Shown here: one piece after another, positions 1-7,403 of the stretch
Numbering within the stretch: the stretch's first letter is position 1
Layout of the letters: each line of letters begins with the position of its first letter
Assembly: GCF_000192225.1 (NCBI RefSeq)
Contig: NZ_GL872413.1
Location: 551,678 to 615,677, forward strand
Origin: Capnocytophaga sp. oral taxon 338 str. F0234
GTDB lineage: Bacteria > Bacteroidota > Bacteroidia > Flavobacteriales > Flavobacteriaceae
Length of the DNA stretch: 64,000 nt
Direction: 5' to 3'
Notes under the pieces: model-generated
Told to the model about the DNA's origin: nothing
Databases searched by the model: none
The model's input: only the letters and a program-made list of their open reading frames with translations
Made by a program: the position numbers and the translations under genes

Positions 1-468
1 AGCACCTTCAAAACTTACTTCTATATGTTCTTGTAAGGAGGTGGAAAGGGAGATGCCCTTAAAGTCCGCCTTAATAGGGAATTTCTTATGGTTACGATTC
101 ACCAAGACCGCCGTTTTGAGCTGTTTTAAAGGCACTTCCAAGAAATGCTTTACCCCATAAATGAGGGTAGCTCCTGTACTTAATACATCGTCCACCAATA
201 CCACAGACTGATGGGTATAAGCCTCCACAGGTAGAGAGGTAGTAACAGGGGCGAGTACATTAGTTTTATTCACAATGACCTTACATAGTTCTATAGGAAT
301 AGGACAGAAACTTTTAAGTTCTTGATAGAGCTTTTCTGCCAATATATAGCCATTCTTTTCAATCCCAGCAAGGATAAAATGTTCCTCGTGGATATTTGCT
401 TCATATATTTGGTAAGCGATTCTACGGATTTTGTGAGCTATCTGCTCTTGATTTAGTATAATAGTCAT
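1..468 (-). CDS. PyrR/ComF-like phosphoribosyltransferase, partial
   Basis: An open frame runs from an ATG at 466-468 through the left window edge without a stop, giving at least 156 residues. The segment VVLVDDVLSTGATL is the PRPP-binding loop of type I phosphoribosyltransferases, with the two acidic residues followed by STGAT. The N-terminus (MTIILNQEQIAHKIRRIAYQI) and the overall spacing resemble PyrR-like proteins of Bacteroidota. The family transfers or binds phosphoribosyl groups in nucleotide metabolism. The substrate cannot be read from this fragment, and a regulatory (PyrR) role is only possible. An S4 RNA-binding gene lies 18 bp upstream on the same strand, so the two are probably co-transcribed. 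The C-terminus lies outside the window. Confidence 0.8.
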   Translation of the reverse strand, partial: MTIILNQEQIAHKIRRIAYQIYEANIHEEHFILAGIEKNGYILAEKLYQELKSFCPIPIELCKVIVNKTNVLAPVTTSLPVEAYTHQSVVLVDDVLSTGATLIYGVKHFLEVPLKQLKTAVLVNRNHKKFPIKADFKGISLSTSLQEHIEVSFEGA

Positions 469-486
469 AGTAAAGGGTTTGAGTAA

Positions 487-855
487 TTATTCATTCTCTA
501 AGAACTGTTCGAGTTCTCGGCGGTCTTTCTTTGTAGGGCGACCTTCTCCTTTCTTTCGGTAATATTCTTGAGCTTGTTGTTGAGCCTGTGCTTGTTCAAA
601 AGCCTCAGGGGGGGTGTTATCCGTTCGGTATAGGTCTACAAGTTTTGCTCCTACGCGTGATTCTGGGAGGTCATTCACTACAATTTCATAGGTAATTTGA
701 TCCTTGCGTATTTGTATCTTATCCTGAGGGAATACCTCTTTGGAGGCTTTAGCAGCTTCTCCATTGATGCGGATATGTCCTTTCTTGCAGGCTTCTGTGG
801 CTATATTGCGTGTTTTGTAATAACGTACACACCATAAGTATTTGTCTATTCTCAT
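487..855 (-). CDS. S4-domain RNA-binding protein (Hsp15-like)
   Basis: The 122-residue protein begins with the S4 fold signature MRIDKYLWCVRYYKTRNIA, followed by the ACKKGHIRINGEAAKAS segment in which S4 domains contact RNA. A short basic tail (KKGEGRPTKKDRRELEQFL) matches the C-terminal extension of Hsp15/HslR. In characterised members the protein binds stalled 50S subunits that carry tRNA-linked nascent chains; that role is inferred here from family membership. It is encoded 18 bp ahead of the phosphoribosyltransferase on the same strand, and the length is normal for the family. The family is secure, the exact orthology to E. coli HslR is not. Confidence 0.88.
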   Translation of the reverse strand: MRIDKYLWCVRYYKTRNIATEACKKGHIRINGEAAKASKEVFPQDKIQIRKDQITYEIVVNDLPESRVGAKLVDLYRTDNTPPEAFEQAQAQQQAQEYYRKKGEGRPTKKDRRELEQFLENE

Positions 856-1196
856 TAAGCGTTATTATTTTAAAGTTTTTCTCTTGGACAGATTAGGGCT
901 GAGTCCCAAAAAATCACCTTAACTTCCGTATGGGGCAGGAATCCTTAGAGTTGCATAGAATGGAAGGGTAATGGTATTCCCAATAATGCCAGCATTTCTC
1001 CAGGTCTGTCTCAAAGTTAAGAATGTAGCTTTTTGACATAGAGGGGAATGGAGTTCGGTAGTCATTATAAGACCGTGTTAAGTATTTGATAATTAGCACA
1101 TTGCAAAAATAATATTCATTTGTTTGAAAAAGCCATGCAAAAATACAAGAATTTTTCGTAACTTGCACCCAAATTTAAGTATTTATTTTTCAAAAG
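856..1196. other. Intergenic stretch between divergent genes
   Basis: This 341-bp spacer separates the minus-strand S4 gene from the plus-strand FKBP lipoprotein. It holds two minus-strand TAnnTTTG-type boxes (CAAAAATA on the plus strand at 1104-1111 and 1138-1145), the likely promoters of the S4 and phosphoribosyltransferase genes. An 84-codon minus-strand frame (914-1168) is rich in Cys, Tyr and Trp and resembles no family I recognise. I do not call it a gene. Confidence 0.5.
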
Positions 1197-2009
1197 ATGA
1201 TAAAGAAAGCTATGTTATTGCTTGCCCTTGCCATGGTAAGCCTATTTTCCTGTAAGAAAAGCGGGGATGATGGTAATAAGTTACGCGAGATGTCCGAGGT
1301 GATTCCTGAAAATGACCGAGATATCCAACGTTATCTCAAAACACATTTTTGTGAATTAGATAGCCAAAAGAATTTCGTATTGGATACTATCGCTAAGGCG
1401 AATGCAGGGAAAACTTCTCTTTGGAATAATCCCAACCTAAAGAAGAAGGTACTTAAAGTACCTGACCAGCATGGGAATTATATAGAGAATACTATGTACT
1501 ATCTTATTCTTCAGGAAGGAGTAGGGGAACAGGCAACGATAGCAGACCATTCGTATGTGTTATATAATGGGCTTACTCTTAAGAATAAATCCTTTGATAA
1601 TTCTATGCAGTTCTCTCAGAGGAATTGGATGGACTTATTAGGTACTCGTGCGAGTGCTTATGTAGGGGGAACCATCATAGGTTTTCGTGAAGCGGTGGCT
1701 ACCCTCAAGGCTTCTTCCACAGGGAAAGCTATTCCACAGGGGGATGGTACTTTAGTGGCTCCCACCGATGGAGGGATGGGAATTTTCTTTATGCCTTCTG
1801 GAATAGGTTATTTCTCCGGTTCTTCGGGAGTTGCTGCCTATTCACCTTTAATTTTTGAGATAAAGCTCATCAAGACAGAAAGATATGATCATGATGGGGA
1901 TGGTATCCCTTCCATTGATGAAATCCGACACCATGAGGACGGAACTATTACTTTCCCTGATTGTAATGGGAATGGTACGGCTGATTATTTGGATGACAAC
2001 AAATGTTAG
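1197..2009 (+). CDS. FKBP-type peptidyl-prolyl isomerase-like lipoprotein
   Basis: The 270-residue product starts with a lipoprotein signal (MIKKAMLLLALAMVSLFSCKK, Cys at about 19). The central part (about 95-225) follows the FKBP plan: YYLILQEG near the domain start, then a VLYNGLTL strand, a GFREAVATLK segment as in FKBP GW/GFE loops, and IFFMPSGIGYF, like the isomerase IPS-LAYG stretch. The C-terminus carries acidic DHDGDGIPSIDE and DCNGNGTADYLDD motifs that look like calcium-binding EF-hand or thrombospondin-type loops. Similar lipoproteins in flavobacteria, including gliding protein GldI, combine a lipoprotein anchor with an FKBP domain and act on envelope protein folding. Catalytic activity is not assured because several FKBP aromatic residues are not obvious. 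DUF393 and pssA follow closely downstream. Confidence 0.75.
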   Translation: MIKKAMLLLALAMVSLFSCKKSGDDGNKLREMSEVIPENDRDIQRYLKTHFCELDSQKNFVLDTIAKANAGKTSLWNNPNLKKKVLKVPDQHGNYIENTMYYLILQEGVGEQATIADHSYVLYNGLTLKNKSFDNSMQFSQRNWMDLLGTRASAYVGGTIIGFREAVATLKASSTGKAIPQGDGTLVAPTDGGMGIFFMPSGIGYFSGSSGVAAYSPLIFEIKLIKTERYDHDGDGIPSIDEIRHHEDGTITFPDCNGNGTADYLDDNKC

Positions 2010-2012
2010 TAT

Positions 2013-2360
2013 ATGCTTGTCCTCTATGATAACTACTGCCCCAAATGTACTCGTTTTGCTTCGTGGATAAGGCGATGGGACTGGCTTAGATGGGTGGAAC
2101 TAAAACCTCTTAGAGATACTTCTATTACAGACCCTTGTTTTGATCTCTCTTTAGCCCAGAAGCAATTGGCTTCCTTAGTTGGCAAATGGCGTTATGGTTA
2201 TGATACCCTTTGTAGGATTGTCTTACGCTTACCGATTCTTTGGCTTTTCCTGCCCTTGTTCTTTTTAGGGAAGGTTACAGGAGTAGGGGACTACCTCTAT
2301 AAGCAAATAGCTATAAGAAGGACTGTGCTGCATTGTGATGCGAGACATTGTAAAGTATAA
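2013..2360 (+). CDS. DCC-family (DUF393) thiol-disulfide oxidoreductase-like protein
   Basis: This 115-residue protein opens with MLVLYDNYCPKCTRFASWI, the DCC-family pattern of a beta strand followed by a CxxC pair (YCPKC). The D-x-x-C-x-x-C motif lies at the start of a thioredoxin-like fold. A hydrophobic segment (LPILWLFLPLFFLGKV) and a Cys-rich tail (LHCDARHC) follow. The start is 3 bp after the stop of the FKBP lipoprotein, so the genes are probably co-translated. DCC proteins are predicted redox proteins without a well-defined partner. The link to extracytoplasmic folding suggested by the neighbouring PPIase is inference. Confidence 0.8.
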   Translation: MLVLYDNYCPKCTRFASWIRRWDWLRWVELKPLRDTSITDPCFDLSLAQKQLASLVGKWRYGYDTLCRIVLRLPILWLFLPLFFLGKVTGVGDYLYKQIAIRRTVLHCDARHCKV

Positions 2361-2383
2361 TTCCGATATAAAAAATTAGTATA

Positions 2384-3088
2384 ATGAAGAAATTACTCCC
2401 TAATTTCATTACCCTTTTGAATCTTTTTTGTGGTATTATTGCCCTGCGTTATGCTATTTCCCAAGCCTTTGATTGGGCATTGTATTGGTTCTTCTTAGGG
2501 ATTGTTTTTGACTTTTTTGACGGCTTTGTGGCACGTTGGCTTAGGGTTTCCTCTCCTTTAGGATTGCAACTGGATTCTCTTGCCGATTTGGTTACTTCAG
2601 GCTTGGTGCCTGGGCAGGTAATGTATTGGCTTATTAGCTATGATACAGCACCTTACGGAGATATAGTCCATTTTTACGTGCCTTTTGTAGGCTATCTGAT
2701 AACGCTGGCTTCAGCGTATCGCTTGGCTCGGTTTAACTTGGATACTCGCCAGAGCGAATCTTTCATAGGCTTGCCAACTCCTGCTAATGCGCTCTTTATC
2801 ATTTCTTTGGGATTTATTGTCAAAGAAGCTATTTATATAAAGGCACTTCCGCTTTGGGGGACGCTTCTAATAACGGTGTTAAGCTGCTATTTGCTCAATA
2901 GTAATCTCTCTCTCTTCTCTCTGAAATTCAAGGATTTTTCCTTAAGAAGGAATGCCCTTAAATATTTTTTCTTGCTCCTATCCTTGCTCCTATTGATTTG
3001 TTTGAGGGAAGCGGGTTTTGCACTTATCATTTTGGCATACATATTGCTTTCTCTTTTAAGTAATATTTTTAAAAGAAAAGAAAAATGA
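2384..3088 (+). CDS. pssA: CDP-diacylglycerol--serine O-phosphatidyltransferase
   Basis: The 234-residue integral membrane protein carries the CDP-alcohol phosphotransferase signature D-G-x2-A-R-x8-G-x3-D-x3-D in DFFDGFVARWLRVSSPLG and the following QLDSLADL. The N-terminus LLPNFITLLNLFCGI is typical of Bacteroidota PssA. Several hydrophobic helices (about 25-45, 95-115, 135-220) are present. It condenses CDP-diacylglycerol and serine to phosphatidylserine at the inner membrane, the precursor of phosphatidylethanolamine. It lies 23 bp after the DCC gene and overlaps the next gene by 4 bp (ATGA), consistent with one operon. Phosphatidylglycerophosphate synthase is the main alternative, but the N-terminus favours PssA. 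Confidence 0.9.
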   Translation: MKKLLPNFITLLNLFCGIIALRYAISQAFDWALYWFFLGIVFDFFDGFVARWLRVSSPLGLQLDSLADLVTSGLVPGQVMYWLISYDTAPYGDIVHFYVPFVGYLITLASAYRLARFNLDTRQSESFIGLPTPANALFIISLGFIVKEAIYIKALPLWGTLLITVLSCYLLNSNLSLFSLKFKDFSLRRNALKYFFLLLSLLLLICLREAGFALIILAYILLSLLSNIFKRKEK

Positions 3089-3921
3089 GAATAATAACCA
3101 TAGTTTGCTTGCTTCTTACACAGGGGCTTTTTGCTCAAGAGGCAGGGAAAATAGGAAAGTTACTTCGTAATGAAGCGAAAGCATCTGATATTAATTCGGT
3201 TCATATTCAGTTAGATATACAAGGAGGGGAGTATAAGCGCCCTAACTTACAACAGTATAGGACTTCCCCTGGACAATATCAATGGAATCCTGCTCCTTAT
3301 GGCTATTCTGAAGTATTTTTGCGTATTCCTGATAATGGTTATTTCACAGTAACTTTAGCAGACCAGCAAATAAGTGGTTATACAGGGAAGTTTCGCTTTT
3401 TTGATGTGCGTTCAGGAGCGGTACCTCTTTCTATCTATCTAAATGGATTCTTAGTATACCAAACTACCCTAATGGCTCAGCAAAATAGCCGTACAGTATT
3501 GGATTATTTTGTACAGTATGGCTTGTATGAACTTGCCGTATACCCTATTGAAAAACAATGGTATGGAGGGGATTGGAATGATATTTGGAATAACCCTTAT
3601 CAAGCAGGACATTCTATAGGAGGGAATCCTCACCTGCAGGTGATGCCCGATGATGTGTACGCTAATTTCTACAGAGCGCTTAGTAAGTTTCACTTTGATA
3701 GTGACCGAACTGCTTTCATTAATCAACAGCGCAATACTGCATATACCTGTGCTCAGATAAAACCTATCCTTGCCTTATATAGCTTTGATAAGCTACAAAT
3801 GGCAAAACATCTTTACACACTTTGTGCGGATAAGGGCAATTTCTTTACTGTTTATGATGTTTTTAACTTTGATTCCGACCGTAATGCACTTATGGACTTT
3901 GTGGCTAAATATAGAGAGTAG
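3085..3921 (+). CDS. Secreted DUF4476 protein
   Basis: The product has 278 residues with a Sec signal peptide (MRIITIVCLLLTQGLFAQ, cleavage after AQ at about 18). The C-terminal 90 residues match DUF4476: FHFDSDR near residue 200, then TCAQIKPILALYSFDKLQMAK, LYTLCADKGNFFTVYDVF and FDSDRNALMDFV. The central region is beta-rich. DUF4476 occurs in secreted Bacteroidota proteins and has no assigned function. The ATG overlaps the pssA stop, so it is the last gene of the 1.2-3.9 kb operon, which ends at the hairpin at 4027-4062. Confidence 0.82.
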   Translation: MRIITIVCLLLTQGLFAQEAGKIGKLLRNEAKASDINSVHIQLDIQGGEYKRPNLQQYRTSPGQYQWNPAPYGYSEVFLRIPDNGYFTVTLADQQISGYTGKFRFFDVRSGAVPLSIYLNGFLVYQTTLMAQQNSRTVLDYFVQYGLYELAVYPIEKQWYGGDWNDIWNNPYQAGHSIGGNPHLQVMPDDVYANFYRALSKFHFDSDRTAFINQQRNTAYTCAQIKPILALYSFDKLQMAKHLYTLCADKGNFFTVYDVFNFDSDRNALMDFVAKYRE

Positions 3922-4026
3922 TCGAATGGATTTAGAGGGTATAGAATTAGCAGGCTCTGGGTATTATACCCTATTATAGAAGAGAAATGAGTGCGTGAGA
4001 GGTGGGTAGTTTTGATTTTCCAAGAT

Positions 4027-4062
4027 AAAGAGAGAGGCTGTCCGAAAAGGACAGCCTCTTTG
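4027..4062. terminator. Bidirectional rho-independent terminator
   Basis: The stem GAGGCTGTCC (4034-4043) pairs perfectly with GGACAGCCTC (4049-4058) around a GAAAA loop, with A-rich sequence before and T-rich sequence after. It lies between convergent genes ending at 3921 and 4078 and can serve both. Variants of the same sequence recur at 6235-6270, 7347-7372 and 10624-10648. Confidence 0.85.
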
Positions 4063-4077
4063 TAACTCAAGTAAATA

Positions 4078-4623
4078 TTATTTTGCTTCTTCTTTTTCAA
4101 GCATTTTTTCAGGGAGGATATAATGATATTCATATGTAGCATTCATATACTCCTCTAAGGGTTTCCATTCCTTATCATTGAGGAAAGCCTGATTGATACT
4201 AGGTGCTGAACAACAGCCAGGGATAGAATAGTACTTTCCTTTAAAGGTAAGAGCAATAGGCTTATTATTTGGAATCTCTAAAGAGAATTTAATGATACGA
4301 TCTCCAAAAGTTCTATCCATATCATGCAAAACATTAAAAGAGAAAATTACATACCCGTCCTTTTTTAAATATTTTATTTTATACTCCTTTCCGTCCTTTT
4401 TAAAGTTATAAACTATATTAGCTTTCACTTTCCCTTCAGAAGTTTCTTCATAAATGGCTACTTTTTCTAATAAATCCTCAGGAATTAAGTTCTCCTTTAT
4501 TTGAAGTTTTACCAATAAATTAGGAGTATTACAGCAAAGGAGAAACTCTTCTTCTTTGTGATTATCCTTGCGACATGCAGAAAACATTAGCAAGGCAATG
4601 AGTAAATATACTATTTTTTTCAT
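4078..4623 (-). CDS. Small two-CC lipoprotein, copy 1 (candidate partner of C10 peptidase)
   Basis: The 181-residue product begins MKKIVYLLIALLMFSACRK, a lipoprotein signal with Cys at about 17. The mature part has two double-cysteine motifs, LLCCNTP near the N-terminus and PGCCSAPSINQAFLNDKEW near residue 145, separated by beta-rich sequence. I recognise no named domain. The same architecture (CC-x-x-P early, CC-x-x-P-x-I/V-x4-LN/L-G/D-K-x-W late) recurs at 6286, 9651 and 30430. It starts 11 bp after the C10 peptidase stop on the same strand and is surely co-transcribed with it. Bacterial C10 peptidases are often paired with an inhibitor gene (Spi beside SpeB; staphostatin-like proteins beside Bacteroides Bfp), so an inhibitor or surface partner role is an inference. 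Confidence 0.8.
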   Translation of the reverse strand: MKKIVYLLIALLMFSACRKDNHKEEEFLLCCNTPNLLVKLQIKENLIPEDLLEKVAIYEETSEGKVKANIVYNFKKDGKEYKIKYLKKDGYVIFSFNVLHDMDRTFGDRIIKFSLEIPNNKPIALTFKGKYYSIPGCCSAPSINQAFLNDKEWKPLEEYMNATYEYHYILPEKMLEKEEAK

Positions 4624-4634
4624 AATTCTATTTA

Positions 4635-6104
4635 TTAATAAATGTTAGTTATAACTTTTATATCATAAGGAAACCTATCCATTTTAGGATAATTTCCAAA
4701 AACTTTCTTTGAATTACTATGAGTAAGTTCAGGGCGATACCACAAATTGGAACCACTACCCCAGCCTAAATTATGATGTATTAAAGAAACATACACATAA
4801 CTTTTGTATATTTTTTCCCTACACTCTACATAAATAACTTCTTTCCAGCTTGCTCTATATTTTTTATACCCATCAATAACCCAAGCGTGTCCCTCACGAG
4901 TTCTATCATATCTTGGTTTATCAACAGCGGATATATACACAGGTCTATTAGCCAAAAGGTTTTTTTCTATATCGTATTTATCAGAAAGTATAGCATTCGC
5001 ATATCCTAATTTTTTAAAGGTACTCAATGCATTTTCATCTGAAGCTCCACTTCTATCACAAGTATAATTAATACTCAAAAACTCTTTATTTCCTAAATCG
5101 GCTAATAAATGTTGAATATCTTCTCTTCCTTGTAAGCTAACGAAGTTTATGGAAGGGCTTGCAGTCATTTCATCCCAGTGTATTAGTCTGCCATTGAAAA
5201 CAGCTGGTTTTTTATGATAAGCCATAATTTGTCCTACGGCTACAGCCACACAACCTACGGGGGTTCTTCCCGAACTGCAATTATTATTTTTAACAATTGA
5301 GTTATAACCTCCTATTTGATCCCATTCAGTTTTAAGCAAAACATTTGTTTCATTAACAAGTTCCCAATCATCATAAAAAACCTCATAGTCAGTTCCTTGG
5401 ATACAATCAGGATCATCAGGGTCAAAACTTACACTTCTTGCTATGTTTGACTTTAATTTTCCCTTTTCATCAAAGTATTTCTTAAAAAGCCTTTCTTTTT
5501 CCTGTTTGGGCAAATCTTTGGTAAAAGATTCCAAGGCTTCCTGTGCTAATTTATCTTTCCTTTCTTCAAAAAGAGAGCGATTGAGGTCTATATATTGCAA
5601 GAGTTGTTCGTAAAGAATCTTTTGTATAGGATTTGAAGTATTTTCCTCCCAGTGTCCTTTGTCGCTATAGGCAAATATTCCCGGGATGCGTTTATCAGCT
5701 GACGTAAGGACAAAACCCTTGCTATTTTTGAAGTTTACTATGTACAAATCGTTTTGTTCTGAGGTAACTGCTCTACAGAAAGTACTATAATTAGAAGTAT
5801 TCTTTACCGTCATAATACTTTCAACCTCAAGGGCATCTTCCTTAGAAAACAGGCTAACACCCTGTTTTTTTTCTATGCTTTGTGTTTGCTGAGCAAATTT
5901 TAGAGCTAAGTCCTGGGCTTCTTTTTCAGAGATATAGTAGTTTTCAGTCAGTGCAACCCATTTAAGAGAGGGATCATCAGGGGCATTTATCAGCCCTACT
6001 TCCTCTTTAGGAGTAGGCTTAAGAGGGGGAGGTATTTCCTCGCTTTCTCGTTGGCAAGCAATTAAAGCCATTGCGGTTGCCCAAAATAAAATCATTTTTT
6101 TCAT
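4635..6104 (-). CDS. C10 family (streptopain-like) cysteine peptidase lipoprotein
   Basis: The 489-residue lipoprotein (MKKMILFWATAMALIACQRE) has a long propeptide (about 40-225) and a C-terminal papain-like domain. The nucleophile segment TPVGCVAVAVGQIMAYHKKP matches the C10 pattern G-C-x-A-x-A-x-x-Q-x-M near residue 280. The catalytic histidine lies in GHAWVIDGY near residue 405, and the NLGWGSGSNLWY stretch near 450 matches the conserved tryptophan-rich end. The propeptide contains the GFVLTSADKR motif typical of the SpeB/interpain pro-domain. Such enzymes are secreted or surface-bound endopeptidases of oral Bacteroidota and Bacteroides. The gene heads a two-gene unit with the CC lipoprotein. 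A tandem duplicate upstream is broken. It appears intact and probably active. Confidence 0.92.
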   Translation of the reverse strand: MKKMILFWATAMALIACQRESEEIPPPLKPTPKEEVGLINAPDDPSLKWVALTENYYISEKEAQDLALKFAQQTQSIEKKQGVSLFSKEDALEVESIMTVKNTSNYSTFCRAVTSEQNDLYIVNFKNSKGFVLTSADKRIPGIFAYSDKGHWEENTSNPIQKILYEQLLQYIDLNRSLFEERKDKLAQEALESFTKDLPKQEKERLFKKYFDEKGKLKSNIARSVSFDPDDPDCIQGTDYEVFYDDWELVNETNVLLKTEWDQIGGYNSIVKNNNCSSGRTPVGCVAVAVGQIMAYHKKPAVFNGRLIHWDEMTASPSINFVSLQGREDIQHLLADLGNKEFLSINYTCDRSGASDENALSTFKKLGYANAILSDKYDIEKNLLANRPVYISAVDKPRYDRTREGHAWVIDGYKKYRASWKEVIYVECREKIYKSYVYVSLIHHNLGWGSGSNLWYRPELTHSNSKKVFGNYPKMDRFPYDIKVITNIY

Positions 6105-6149
6105 TTTATATTATTTTATTGGTTTGTTCAGTTACTGTTAGCAGTACTG

Positions 6150-6157
6150 CTAAAATA
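6150..6157 (-). promoter_or_regulatory. Degenerate -7 box upstream of the intact C10 peptidase
   Basis: On the minus strand this reads TATTTTAG. The duplicated copy at 7262-7269 reads TATTTTTG, a perfect TAnnTTTG box of the Bacteroidota type, in the same context. The live gene therefore has a one-base-poorer -7 box than the dead one, if this is the promoter. Confidence 0.45.
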
Positions 6158-6285
6158 CGTTTTTTTAAATCATAAACAACTATTTTTATAAAAATATTTT
6201 TTTAAATTTTAAACCTTATTTTGCGATATAAGAAAGAGGTTATCCTAAAAACTTTTCGGACAGCTCTCTGTAACTCAAGTAAATA

Positions 6286-6831
6286 TTATTTTGCTTCTTC
6301 TTTTTCAAGCATTTTTTCAGGGAGGATATAATGATATTCATATGTAGCATTCATATACTCCTCTAAGGGTTTCCATTCCTTATCATTGAGGAAAGCCTGA
6401 TTGATACTAGGTGCTGAACAACAGCCAGGGATAGAATAGTATTTTCCTTTAAAGGTAAGAGCAATAGGCTTATTATTTGGAATCTCTAAAGAGAATTTAA
6501 TGATACGATCTCCAAAAGTTCTATTTATATCATGCAAAACATAAAAAGAGAAAATTACATATCCGTCCTTTTTTAAATATTTTATTTTATACTCTTTTCC
6601 GTCCTTTTTAAAGTTATATACTATATTAGCTTTCACTTTTCCTTCGGAAGTATTTTCATAAATGGCTACTTTTTCTAATAAATCCTCAGGAATTAAGTTC
6701 TCCTTTATTTGTAGTTTTACCGATAAACAAGGAGTATCACAGCAAATGAGAAACTCTTCTTCTTTGTGATTGTCTTTGCGACATGCAGAAAACATTAGCA
6801 TGGCAATGAGTAAATATATTATTTTTTTCAT
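6286..6831 (-). CDS. Small two-CC lipoprotein, copy 2
   Basis: This is a near-identical tandem duplicate of the gene at 4078-4623, 181 residues from the equivalent ATG at 6829-6831. An in-frame ATG at 6841-6843 exists only because of a base change in this copy, so I prefer the internal start. Differences are few: LICCDTPCL for LLCCNTPNL (one extra Cys), EISTF-region substitutions and YVLHDINRTF for NVLHDMDRTF. Both CC motifs and the lipobox (FSACRK) are kept. The peptidase gene before it is a pseudogene, so if the lipoprotein acts with a peptidase it must use the product of 4635-6104. Preservation of this frame while its neighbour decayed suggests selection or recent duplication. Confidence 0.82.
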   Translation of the reverse strand: MKKIIYLLIAMLMFSACRKDNHKEEEFLICCDTPCLSVKLQIKENLIPEDLLEKVAIYENTSEGKVKANIVYNFKKDGKEYKIKYLKKDGYVIFSFYVLHDINRTFGDRIIKFSLEIPNNKPIALTFKGKYYSIPGCCSAPSINQAFLNDKEWKPLEEYMNATYEYHYILPEKMLEKEEAK

Positions 6832-6842
6832 GATTCTATTCA

Positions 6843-7216
6843 TTAATAAATGTTAGTTATAACTTTTATATCATAAGGAAACCTATCTATAGAAAGTACT
6901 ATAATTAGAAGAATTTTTTACTGCTTTGATACTTTCAACCTTAAGGATATCTCCTTTGGAAAACAGGCTAACACCCTGTTTTTCTTCTTTGCTTTGTATT
7001 TGCTGAGCAAATTTTAAGGCTAAATCCAGGGTTTCTTTTTCAGAGATATAGTAGTTTTCAGTCAGTGCTACCCATTTAAGAGAGGGATTATCAGTGGCAT
7101 TTATCTGCCCTACTTCCTCTTTAGAAGTAGGCTTAAGAGGGGAAGGTATTTCTTCGCTTTCTCATTGGCAAGCAATTAAAGCCATTGCGGTTGCCAAAAA
7201 AAATTACTTTTTTCAT
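6843..7216 (-). pseudogene. C10 peptidase pseudogene
   Basis: It is the decayed copy of 4635-6104. It retains the signal-peptide and propeptide start and the last dozen codons, but lacks about 1.1 kb that encodes the rest of the propeptide and the catalytic domain, including Cys and His. Near the start a base loss shifts the frame (the WATAMALIAC segment is no longer readable), and the CAACGA codons after the lipobox are CAATGA, adding a stop. No functional product is expected. Confidence 0.92.
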
Positions 7217-7261
7217 TTTATATTATTTTATTGGTCTGTTCAGTTACTGTTAGCAGTACTG

Positions 7262-7269
7262 CAAAAATA
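7262..7269 (-). promoter_or_regulatory. TAnnTTTG -7 box of the duplicated unit
   Basis: The minus strand reads TATTTTTG, about 45 bp upstream of the pseudogene start. It could still drive the CC lipoprotein at 6286-6831 across the shortened pseudogene. Confidence 0.6.
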
Positions 7270-7346
7270 CGTTTTTTTAAATCATAAACAACTATTTTAT
7301 AAAAATATTTTTTTAAATTTTAAACCTTATTTTGCGATATAAGAAA

Positions 7347-7372
7347 GAGGCTGTCCGAAAAGGGCAGCCTCT
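7347..7372. terminator. Rho-independent terminator
   Basis: The stem GAGGCTGTCC / GGGCAGCCTC with a GAAAA loop (one G-T mismatch) lies just past the stop of the M13 gene at 7404 and on the promoter side of the C10 pseudogene. T-rich tails exist on both strands. It ends minus-strand transcription of the M13 gene. Confidence 0.8.
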
Positions 7373-7403
7373 CTCTTATTTTAGAGTTGTTTAAAAGGTT
7401 CTG

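Larger units (their letters stand above)
6241..7372 (-). repeat. Second copy of a tandem duplication, with a 1.1-kb internal deletion
   Basis: Sequence from about 6260 to 6890 repeats 4050-4680 at near identity. Sequence from about 6890 to 7345 repeats 5776-6232. The roughly 1.1 kb between 4680 and 5776 is missing. The two copies are direct repeats, each bounded by the same GAGGCTGTCC-type hairpin. Confidence 0.9.

Noticed and set aside
914..1168. 84-codon minus-strand frame upstream of the FKBP lipoprotein
   Set aside because: It crosses two promoter boxes, has an unusual Cys/Tyr/Trp-rich composition and matches no family I know.
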